From Planctomycetota bacterium (lineage in GTDB: Bacteria; Planctomycetota; Planctomycetia; Pirellulales; Lacipirellulaceae): DNA of 64,000 bases. Below, in pieces: positions 33,384 through 40,508 of the stretch. Within the stretch, counting starts at the first letter, position 1. Each line of letters opens with the position of its first letter. The position numbers were made by a program, and so were the translations under genes. A model generated the notes under the pieces. The model was given only the letters and a program-made list of their open reading frames with translations, was not told where the DNA came from and did no database searches. Location of the stretch: positions 1 to 64,000 of the forward strand of contig JAKOXH010000038.1 in NCBI GenBank assembly GCA_029781135.1. Direction: 5' to 3'.

Positions 33384-34793
33384 TCAAAGGTTTCGGCGTT
33401 CTTTGGTACGCTCGTATCGCGCACCGGGGCGATAGCGGGCGTATGCTGCCGTCACTCCGCTTAAACCAATAAGGCCGATGACGTTGGGAAACACCTGCAT
33501 GCCATTGCAGATATCGCCCCAATTCCAGACCGCGTCGACTTTTATGACGGCTCCCACGGGAATGATGAAGCAATAGAGCCAGCGAAACGGCACGATGATC
33601 TTCGGGCCGAACAGGTATTCGAGAAATTGCTCACCGTAGAACGCCCAACCAATGAGCACGGTGTAGCCAAAGAGGAAGATCGAGATCGTGACCATCCACC
33701 CACCCACGATGGGGATCGCCGCGTTGAATGCGGCCGGCACCGCTTCGGGACCGGTGATGTCTTTGATTTGCCAGGTGCCGGTCAGCAAAACGGCTAGAGC
33801 ACTGATGGTGGACGTGATGTAGGTGATGATGAATACGTCCATCATCGCGGCCAAGCCTTGCTGGTCGGGACGCTGGCTCTTCGCGGTGCCGTAAGCGGCG
33901 GCGGCCGTGCCGTAGCCCGCTTCGTTGGCGTATACGCCGCGGGCGATGCCGTAGCGAATGGCCTCCATAATGACGTAGCCAAGCGTGCCGCCGGCGGCCG
34001 CTTTCAGGGAAAATGCTTCGCGGAAGATCGCGGCAAATACAGCGGGCACTTGCCCTAGGTGCGTAACGAGAACCGTGAATCCACCCGCCAAATACAATCC
34101 CACTTTGAGTGGTGAAAGTTTCTGCGCGGCGCGGCCGATCGACTGGATGCCGCGAACAATGACAAGCCAGGTGAAAACAGCCAGCACCAGGCCGACGATC
34201 AGCCGTACTTCATCGATTGCGGTTTCGCCCAGGTGCCAACTGCCGAGCGTGTAGTCGTGAGTTTTCAACTGCGTGGCGAATGAAACGGCGACCGAATTTG
34301 GCTGCGTCAGCGGCGTGGTAAACAACACTGCCGAGCCGCCGACGAGTGCGTAGATTACACCCAACGTGCGCGACTTGAGGCCATCGCGCAGGTAGTACAT
34401 GGGCCCGGAGAGCACCTCGTCGCCATTGGCCACGCGATAGTGCATGCCAAGCGAGGCCTCGGCAAACTTGGTGGCCATCGCCAAGAAGCCGTAGCACCAC
34501 ATCCAAAACAGCGCGCCCGGGCCGCCTTTGACGATCGCCGTCGCGACACCGACGATATTTCCCGTGCCGATGGTGGCGGCCAGTGCGGTCATAAACGCTT
34601 GCAGCGGAGACAGAGCTCCGTTGCCGCCACTTTGCTGGCTCGCGAGCGTTTCACGAACCGCCTCGCGAAAGCGCGTGATTTGGACGAAGCGCAGCCGAAA
34701 GGTGAAGAACAGGCCCGTCGCAACAACTACCGTGATCAACGGCATCGAAAACGAATTCGATGCTTTCTCAATAAAGTCGGCGACGTCTTTCAT
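33384..34793 (-). CDS. Alanine/glycine:cation symporter (AGCS family)
   Basis: This 469-aa inner-membrane protein has about 11 hydrophobic segments and the AGCS signatures TIGTGNIVGVATAIVKGGPGALFWMW (about 95-120) and GIARGVYANEAGYGTAAAAYG (about 278-300). Family members import alanine or glycine with Na+ or H+. As last gene of the peptidoglycan cluster (31 bp after the LD-carboxypeptidase), it is well placed to recover L- or D-alanine released from stem peptides. That role is inference; specificity is not readable from sequence. The C-terminus is basic (RYRPGARYERTKERRNL). Confidence 0.93.
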   Translation of the reverse strand: MKDVADFIEKASNSFSMPLITVVVATGLFFTFRLRFVQITRFREAVRETLASQQSGGNGALSPLQAFMTALAATIGTGNIVGVATAIVKGGPGALFWMWCYGFLAMATKFAEASLGMHYRVANGDEVLSGPMYYLRDGLKSRTLGVIYALVGGSAVLFTTPLTQPNSVAVSFATQLKTHDYTLGSWHLGETAIDEVRLIVGLVLAVFTWLVIVRGIQSIGRAAQKLSPLKVGLYLAGGFTVLVTHLGQVPAVFAAIFREAFSLKAAAGGTLGYVIMEAIRYGIARGVYANEAGYGTAAAAYGTAKSQRPDQQGLAAMMDVFIITYITSTISALAVLLTGTWQIKDITGPEAVPAAFNAAIPIVGGWMVTISIFLFGYTVLIGWAFYGEQFLEYLFGPKIIVPFRWLYCFIIPVGAVIKVDAVWNWGDICNGMQVFPNVIGLIGLSGVTAAYARYRPGARYERTKERRNL

Positions 34794-34824
34794 CGGACGA
34801 AAATCCTCGCGTCGCCTCTGCAGA

Positions 34825-35841
34825 TTACTTAGTGGTGGTAGGAGTGACGGGCGATTCTAGCAGTGTAACGCGGCCGGCATCGGCATCCAATTCGACGAGG
34901 CCGCCGATCGGCAGCGTGAGGTTAATCGCCTCGTGGCCCGCCGGAAAGCCGGCCAGGACCGGAATGCCCAGCGGCGAAAAGAACTCTTGCATAAAGCGCG
35001 CGATATCGGCCGAATCTTCGCGCTGGTCGGTTGCATCGTACGAAAAATCGCCAAGCAGCACGCCGGCGACCTCATTCAGTTTTCCAGCGAGTCGTAATTG
35101 GGTCAGATAGCGATCAACTCGGTAAAGCCGTTCGCCGATGTCTTCCAGGAAAAGGATCTGTCCTTCCGTTTCAACTTCAAACGGCGTTCCCAACATCCCA
35201 CAAAGCACAGACAGATTTCCACCGATCAGCGGGCCGGTGGCGACTCCGCCGCGGATCGTGCGCGGAGCGGCGTTGGCGCTGGCATGTAGATCATACTCAT
35301 ACGCTGCTGTCGATTGTGGGCCGGCTTGATCGACCGGGTGCAACGATTGACCGATAGCCGCCTGGCCGCAAAGGTTCTGCCAAAGTGCCAACTCGTTCGG
35401 TGGCGGCATGTCGTCTGGCTTGCCGAAACCGTCCTGGATGTTGGGGCCATGGAATGTGATGAGCCCTGCTCGCTGGTTGATCGCGACATGCAGGGCTGTG
35501 ATATCGCTGAAGCCGACGAACGCTTTGGGGTTCTGACGAATCACATCGAAGTCGATGCGATCAATAAGTCGCAGGACGCCGTAGCCGCCGCGGGCACACC
35601 ACACAGCCGCTGTCTCGGGATCAGCGAATGCGGCCATTAATTCGTTCGCACGGGTATCATCGTCGCCAGCAAGATAGCCGGAAGAGCGATAGATGTCCCC
35701 GTAGAACTTGAACTCGAAGCCGCGACTACGCAGCCTGCCTAGCGCTCGGTCAAATCGTTCCCGGTTAATCGGGCCTGCCGGTGCGATGATGCCGATCGCA
35801 TCACCTTTCTTCAAAGTAAATGGCTTGATGAGCGGAGGCAT
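34825..35841 (-). CDS. LD-carboxypeptidase, peptidase family S66
   Basis: This 338-aa enzyme belongs to the LdcA/MccF family, which removes the terminal D-alanine from L-Ala-D-Glu-DAP-D-Ala tetrapeptides in muropeptide recycling. The nucleophile Ser lies in VGFSDITALH (about 109-118), with Glu in LEDIGERLYRVDRYL (about 238) and His in PAGHEAINLTLPIG (about 307), the Ser-Glu-His triad of S66. WCARGGYGVLRL forms the oxyanion region. No signal peptide, so cytoplasmic, as for LdcA. The start is preceded by GGGAGGGG supplied by an interspersed repeat (35848-35884). It lies between spmB and the alanine symporter. Confidence 0.93.
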   Translation of the reverse strand: MPPLIKPFTLKKGDAIGIIAPAGPINRERFDRALGRLRSRGFEFKFYGDIYRSSGYLAGDDDTRANELMAAFADPETAAVWCARGGYGVLRLIDRIDFDVIRQNPKAFVGFSDITALHVAINQRAGLITFHGPNIQDGFGKPDDMPPPNELALWQNLCGQAAIGQSLHPVDQAGPQSTAAYEYDLHASANAAPRTIRGGVATGPLIGGNLSVLCGMLGTPFEVETEGQILFLEDIGERLYRVDRYLTQLRLAGKLNEVAGVLLGDFSYDATDQREDSADIARFMQEFFSPLGIPVLAGFPAGHEAINLTLPIGGLVELDADAGRVTLLESPVTPTTTK

Positions 35842-35847
35842 TGCTCG

Positions 35848-35884
35848 TTCCCCTCCCTTTTAGGGAGGGGCTGGGGGAGGGTTT
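35848..35884. repeat. 'CCCCTCCC-GGGAGGGG' interspersed repeat
   Basis: Hairpin CCCCTCCCTTTTAGGGAGGGG plus CTGGGGGAGGG. Read on the minus strand its purine arm provides a Shine-Dalgarno-like GGGAGGGG before the LD-carboxypeptidase start. Confidence 0.7.
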
Positions 35885-35901
35885 ACCGCGGACGTTTCCT
35901 T

Positions 35902-36465
35902 TTATTTTCCGCCGCCATACAGCAAATAACCCAGCACGACCGCGGTGCCGATGCCGGCCGCGTCGGCACACAAACACGCCAGCAGCGTATGCCGAACTTT
36001 CTTTACGCCGACCGCGCCGAAATACACGGTGAGAATGTAGAAGGTTGTTTCGCTGCTGCCCATCATGATCGAGGCCGTCTTGCCGAGGAAGCTATCGGGC
36101 CCGTGGAGGTCGAAGATTTCGAGCATCACAGCCCGCGCACCGCCGCCGGTGAGTGGCTTGGTCATCGCGAGGGGCAGGAGATCGAGCGATTCCGTGTAGG
36201 CACCCAGCCCCACGCTGTTCATCACCATCGCCAGTCCGTACTTGATGTCATCGAAGATGCCGCTGGCGACGAACACTTTGATGGCGAACAACATCGCCAC
36301 TAGGTACGGAATGATCATGACCGCGACGTTGAAGCCCTCCTTCGCGCCGGTGACGAACGATTCGTACATCGGCACCTTCTTGCGGGCGGCGACGACGATG
36401 ATCAGCAAGATCAGCGCGGGAATCGCCCATTGGCTGACGGCTTCGAGGATTTCAGTCGACGTCAT
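35902..36465 (-). CDS. spmB: SpmB-like nucleoside-recognition (Gate) membrane protein
   Basis: This 187-aa membrane protein matches spore maturation protein B: ALILLIIVVAARKKVPMYESFVTGAKEG at the N-terminus, RAVMLEIFDLHGPDSFLGKTASIMMGSSETTFYILTVYFG in the middle, and a hydrophobic C-terminus. Gate/nucleoside-recognition domain proteins are putative transporters. In Bacillus, spmA-spmB follow dacB and affect spore cortex and core dehydration. Here, in an organism not expected to sporulate, the pair lies among muropeptide enzymes. The start codon overlaps the spmA stop by 4 bp, so translation is coupled. The transported ligand is unknown. Confidence 0.88.
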   Translation of the reverse strand: MTSTEILEAVSQWAIPALILLIIVVAARKKVPMYESFVTGAKEGFNVAVMIIPYLVAMLFAIKVFVASGIFDDIKYGLAMVMNSVGLGAYTESLDLLPLAMTKPLTGGGARAVMLEIFDLHGPDSFLGKTASIMMGSSETTFYILTVYFGAVGVKKVRHTLLACLCADAAGIGTAVVLGYLLYGGGK

Positions 36466-37223
36466 GGCCGATCTTTCTCCGTTGCATTAGGAACATGCGA
36501 CGATGGAACGTCGGCCTCGCCCAGTTCGACCGCCATTTGATATTTGGGCGAACGAGCAAGCCAGCGGGCGGCAGTGATGCCGGCGACGACACTCGCGAAC
36601 GACGCGACGAGCGTGCCCGCGATGATGCCCGCCGGGTCGTGGCTGCCCTTGATCGCGCGAAAACCAATGATCGTAAACGGGATGAGCGTGATGCTGCCAC
36701 AATTGATCGCGAGGAACAGGGCCATCGAATTGGTCGCCGTGTCTTTCACCGCGTTGAGCGATTGGAGTTCTTCCATTGCCTTGAGGCCCATTGGGGTAGC
36801 GGCATTATCGAGGCCCAGCATGTTGGCCGAAAAGTTCATCAGCATCGCGCCTTGCGCGGGGTGGCCATCCGGCACTTCGGGGAAGAGCCACCGTAACAAG
36901 GGACGCATCAAGCGCGCAAATGCATCCAGCAAGCCGGCATCCTTGGCAACATTCAGTATCCCCAGCCACAAGGCCATGATGCCAACGAGGCCGATGCAGA
37001 TTTCAACAGCCGTCCTTGCGCCCTCCAGCAAAGCACTGTTAAGCCGCTTGCCCATGGCCGTAAGTCCGGGTTCAAGAGCTTTCTTCTCGACTTGTGCCGA
37101 TACGCTCGCTTGCGGCTCGGATTTTTGCGCCGTTGGCGGTGTGAATTGCGTTTGATACGCCGACTTACAGAACCCGTAGACCAAGCCAATACACAACAAC
37201 CAGAACCAGATTTTGTTGAGCAT
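36462..37223 (-). CDS. spmA: SpmA-like nucleoside-recognition (Gate) membrane protein
   Basis: This 253-aa membrane protein matches spore maturation protein A: IWFWLLCIGLVYGFC at the N-terminus, AVEICIGLVGIMALWLGILNVAKDAGL, RWLFPEVPDGHPAQGAMLMNFSANMLGLDNAATPMGLKAM (the family's strongest block) and TNSMALFLAINCGSITLIPFTIIGFRA. A Gln/Pro/Ser-rich insert (about 28-60) follows the first helix. Start 37223 gives the family N-terminus; the longer frame to 37400 lies inside the upstream M14 gene. It is 17 bp after M14 and overlaps spmB by 4 bp. SpmA and SpmB probably form one complex. Confidence 0.9.
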   Translation of the reverse strand: MLNKIWFWLLCIGLVYGFCKSAYQTQFTPPTAQKSEPQASVSAQVEKKALEPGLTAMGKRLNSALLEGARTAVEICIGLVGIMALWLGILNVAKDAGLLDAFARLMRPLLRWLFPEVPDGHPAQGAMLMNFSANMLGLDNAATPMGLKAMEELQSLNAVKDTATNSMALFLAINCGSITLIPFTIIGFRAIKGSHDPAGIIAGTLVASFASVVAGITAARWLARSPKYQMAVELGEADVPSSHVPNATEKDRP

Positions 37224-37240
37224 GGCGACGTTCTCGCAAA

Positions 37241-38938
37241 TTAACGGCGGCGCAGAAGAATGCCGGGCGAACCGCCGGTACGCTTTCCATTTTGCCAGAT
37301 GGTTTCGCCAGCGACCAGCACACGCTCGAGCCCTCGCCAATCGAGGGCGGATTCCGCATCCGCATCCTGGGCCGCCTTGAAAATCGCCAAGTCGGCGCAC
37401 GAGTCGCGGCCGACCGCGCCGCGCGAAACAAGGCCCAAGAGAAGGAAGAGCATCGCGGCATGGTTCGCAAGTTCGCGGTAGGAAGCGGGTGCGCTACTGT
37501 CCGTCAGTTTGGTGAGTTGCACCATGGCGGCGCCCAGGTCGGTGAACTGTTGCCACACTTCTTCGTTCGCTCGGTCGGTGGCGATGGCCAGGAGGCCGCG
37601 ATTGACCGCGACGGCCACGTTTTCGACAAGTTGGGCCGGCGAAATACCAGCGATTTTTTCGAGGCGGCCGACAAATCCCCAATTCACGGGCAATTCGCGC
37701 GTTTCCGCAATCGCGTCGATGGCCGCGCGGTTGGCAAGGTCGATAGAGCCAATTACTGCTGTGACACCTCTTGAGAGTAAAGCGTTCACCCGCTCGGTTG
37801 CCAAAGGCTGTTCCGCGCTCCAATCGTCAAGAAAAGCAAGTTGCCCGGGTAGGATCAGCCAGCTCGTGGCGTCGATGTTCGTCCTGGCCGAGAGGGTCGA
37901 CAAGTCGCCGATTTCCACGATCTTGCCGTCGCTCTTGGCATTGCCGCCAAGACGCTCGCTACGCGACTGCGAAATGCCGAGGTCGGCCGTGAACGCTTTC
38001 GGCGCGATGGCCGTGACGACGCTTCCATTGTTGATTAGGCAGTCAAGCTGGCGGGCTGAGTTCGACTGGGGCAGCTTTTCGTAAACGTTGATGTCTGCCT
38101 TCAAATACGCGTCGGTGGCGATCGCGTGGAGCGTGGAGAGCATGCCGTGAAAATGGACGCGCGTAACTTGCTCGATGTCGTCGCTGCTCCAACCGCCGGC
38201 CTCGACAAGCATCGTTGCCGCGCCCGTGGCTTGGATCGTATCGCCGAACGCCCGCGGCTCGTGTTCATCGTCATAGCGCGAGATCATTCCCGCGACGGTA
38301 GGCCGGACAGCCTCGACGAACGTTGCACACATGAGTTTGGCACGACGCAGACCCGGCGTTTCCTTACCGCTCAGGTCGGGGGCGGGTGCCAACACGGAAA
38401 CCGCGGCAGGCTCGGGCGGTTTGCCCACGCTGGTGCGTGCGTTTTGGTTGTGTAAGTTGAACGCAAACTCGGGCTTGATCGATTCGACGGCCGCGCGCAG
38501 CGCCCGGCCTTCGGGCGTCGCGAGTCGCCGCGCGTCGCGGTTGATATCGATGCCTTGAGCGTTGAAGCGCTTGACGGCTTCGGCGCCGTCAGGATTGAGC
38601 ATTGGAATGAAGTGGAGTATGCAATTCGTAAGGATATCCGCGGCGAAGGGCTTGGCCGGCTTTTGCAGCAAGTAATTCGCCAGGTCCAACAGCACGGCCG
38701 TGTGCGTCGGCTCGTCACCGTGCATCTGCGACCAGAGCAGCACGCGCTTGGGGCCGGTTCCGATGCGTGCCAAGTAAATGGGCCGGCCTTCGAGCGACTC
38801 GGCGAAATTCTCGCAAGTCAGGCGGCCTTCCGATCCTTTGGCAACCTGCTTCAATAGCCTTTCGACATCGCGAGCGCGCAGCGCCGCCGGATCGAGCGGA
38901 GCAACGCGGAACTGGTCGTATTCGGCACGGTCGAGCAA
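37241..38938 (-). CDS. M14 zinc carboxypeptidase with amidohydrolase-like C-terminal region
   Basis: This 565-aa protein has an M14 domain in residues about 25-300: zinc ligands His73 and Glu76 (MHGDEPT), His163 (LHNQN), substrate-binding Asn-Arg (INRD, about 133-135) and catalytic Glu246 (LVEAGGW). Residues about 400-565 end in FKAAQDADAES...RVLVAGETIWQNGKRTGG, resembling the C-terminal strand of amidohydrolases (xxVxVxGxxV). M14 includes MpaA, which cuts gamma-D-Glu-DAP in muropeptides; that role fits the location. The only usual start codon is TTG (38938); the frame is open a little further to a TAG. With a repeat directly upstream, the original N-terminus, perhaps a signal peptide, may have been lost. 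No signal peptide is visible now. Confidence 0.83.
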   Translation of the reverse strand: MLDRAEYDQFRVAPLDPAALRARDVERLLKQVAKGSEGRLTCENFAESLEGRPIYLARIGTGPKRVLLWSQMHGDEPTHTAVLLDLANYLLQKPAKPFAADILTNCILHFIPMLNPDGAEAVKRFNAQGIDINRDARRLATPEGRALRAAVESIKPEFAFNLHNQNARTSVGKPPEPAAVSVLAPAPDLSGKETPGLRRAKLMCATFVEAVRPTVAGMISRYDDEHEPRAFGDTIQATGAATMLVEAGGWSSDDIEQVTRVHFHGMLSTLHAIATDAYLKADINVYEKLPQSNSARQLDCLINNGSVVTAIAPKAFTADLGISQSRSERLGGNAKSDGKIVEIGDLSTLSARTNIDATSWLILPGQLAFLDDWSAEQPLATERVNALLSRGVTAVIGSIDLANRAAIDAIAETRELPVNWGFVGRLEKIAGISPAQLVENVAVAVNRGLLAIATDRANEEVWQQFTDLGAAMVQLTKLTDSSAPASYRELANHAAMLFLLLGLVSRGAVGRDSCADLAIFKAAQDADAESALDWRGLERVLVAGETIWQNGKRTGGSPGILLRRR

Positions 38939-39002
38939 AGTGTTATCTCTAGCAGTAGTTTGGTTCCGCTTCCATTGAGGACCATGCAGCTAATGCACTG
39001 CG

Positions 39003-39069
39003 AAAGCCTCTCCGAGGCCGAATTCGTGTTGCATTGGAATGCGTCATCGGCGTCGGAGACGCCTCCCAC
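39003..39069. repeat. Inverted repeat 'GCCTC-TCCGAGGC...GCCTCCCAC', copy 2
   Basis: Shares the centre GTGTTGCATT and the right arm CGTCGGAGACGCCTCCCAC with 7861-7932; its left end is degraded. It is followed by two tandem copies of GGTTCATTCACATTGC (39070-39115). The block fills the gap between the M19 stop and the M14 start. Confidence 0.7.
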
Positions 39070-39120
39070 AGGTTCATTCACATTGCTGCCCCCATAGGTT
39101 CATTCACATTGCCGCCCTCT

Positions 39121-40413
39121 TTACTTTCCGCTCACACTCGCAGGCTGTTCGCGCCGTTGAGTTGTCGCAAACGCTTCTACTTTCCGCATCACCCTTAGCA
39201 GATTGCCGCCGAGTATGCCACGGATTTGCTCGTCGGTGTAGCCGCGATCGATGAGCCCCTGCGTGATAAACGGATAACAGCTTACATCATCGAGCTGAGT
39301 GGGCAGCACGCTCACGCCATCGAAATCGCCGCCGAGGCCCACATGCTCCGAACCCATAACCTTGGCAAGGTGATCGATGTGATCGAGCACATCATGGATC
39401 GTGCCGCGCGGGTACCGATGCTGCGCTTTCCAGCGATGGATTTCCTCTTCCGCCCGTTTGGGGTCTGCGTATTTCTTCTTGAGTTCGCGTTCGATGATCA
39501 TACTTTCCAGCGAAATCTTGGCCGCTGCGGGCACAATGTAGCCGGAGAAGAAGTTGACCATCACCACGCCGTCTTTTTCCTTGATGCGTTGCAGCACATC
39601 ATCGGGTACGTTGCGTGGGTTCTCGCAAATTGCGAATGCCGACGAATGCGAGAAGATGACCGGTGCCGCGGAGACGTCGAGAACGTCGTTCATCGTCTTG
39701 GCCGAAACGTGCGAGATATCGACCATCATGCCGAGTTGGTTCATATTCTGTACGACCTGCCGGCCAAACGGAGTGAGGCCGTTGCTCTTGGGCGCGTCGG
39801 TGCTCGAATCGGCCCAATTGAGCGACTCGGTATGCGTGAGTGTCATGTACCGGGCACCCAGCTTGTATAGTTTTTCCAGCACTTGCAACGACTCCTCGAT
39901 GCAATGCCCGCCTTCCACGCCAATTAACGATGCGATTTTGCCTTGGCCGTGGATGCGCTCGATGTCGTCGGCGGTGAGTGCCAACGCGAAGGACTCCGGA
40001 TAGCGCGCGATCATGTGCTTGACGAGGTCGATCTGTTCCAGCGTGGTCGACAGCGCTTCGCCCTTGTAACCCAATTCGCCGGGAACCCAGACCGACCAAA
40101 ACTGCGCTCCGACGCCGCCCCGGCGAAGGCGGGGGATATCGGTCTGCAGGTCGGGTTGCAGCTTGGCGATGTCCATTTTGTCGAAGCTTGAACCGCCCTG
40201 TTTGCGAACCTCCCAGGGCATATCGTTGTGACCATCAATGACAATGGCCGCCGCGTGCAGCTTGCGAGCGCGATCGGAGACAACCACGGGTTTTTGACGA
40301 TCGGGTTTGGCCACTTGTGTTTCCTCGCCGTCGGCGGATTGCCTGGCGGCAAGGAGCGACGAGAGCAATAGCACACAGAGATTCAAAGAGTTGAGATGCA
40401 GAATGCGATTCAT
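39121..40413 (-). CDS. Membrane/renal-type dipeptidase, peptidase family M19
   Basis: This 430-aa metallopeptidase has a signal peptide (1-24) and the M19 TIM-barrel motifs: IVIDGHNDMPW (first zinc His-x-Asp, about 58), GVEGGHCIE (bridging Glu), ARYMTLTHTESLNWADS, GMMVDISHVS (zinc His), FSHSSAFAICENPRNVPDD and GLGGDFDGV (Asp). M19 enzymes split dipeptides, including those with a C-terminal D-residue. In this cluster it could split L-Ala-D-Glu or D-Ala-containing dipeptides in the periplasm (inference). ATG 40413 is preferred to the GTG one codon upstream, with GAAGG 7 bp before it. Confidence 0.92.
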   Translation of the reverse strand: MNRILHLNSLNLCVLLLSSLLAARQSADGEETQVAKPDRQKPVVVSDRARKLHAAAIVIDGHNDMPWEVRKQGGSSFDKMDIAKLQPDLQTDIPRLRRGGVGAQFWSVWVPGELGYKGEALSTTLEQIDLVKHMIARYPESFALALTADDIERIHGQGKIASLIGVEGGHCIEESLQVLEKLYKLGARYMTLTHTESLNWADSSTDAPKSNGLTPFGRQVVQNMNQLGMMVDISHVSAKTMNDVLDVSAAPVIFSHSSAFAICENPRNVPDDVLQRIKEKDGVVMVNFFSGYIVPAAAKISLESMIIERELKKKYADPKRAEEEIHRWKAQHRYPRGTIHDVLDHIDHLAKVMGSEHVGLGGDFDGVSVLPTQLDDVSCYPFITQGLIDRGYTDEQIRGILGGNLLRVMRKVEAFATTQRREQPASVSGK

Positions 40414-40454
40414 CACGTGGCCTTCAAGGAATCTGGTAGAGCCATTTCCGATGT

Positions 40455-40490
40455 TCCCTCACCTCGACCCTCTCCCAAAGGGAGAAGGTG
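40455..40490. repeat. 'CCCTCACCTCGACCCTCTCCC' interspersed repeat
   Basis: CCCTCACC...CCCTCTCCC followed by GGGAGAAGG, in the same family as 3760-3794. It lies between the beta-lactamase/PBP fusion and the M19 gene. Confidence 0.7.
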
Positions 40491-40508
40491 CATTGATCGT
40501 GCCCATTT

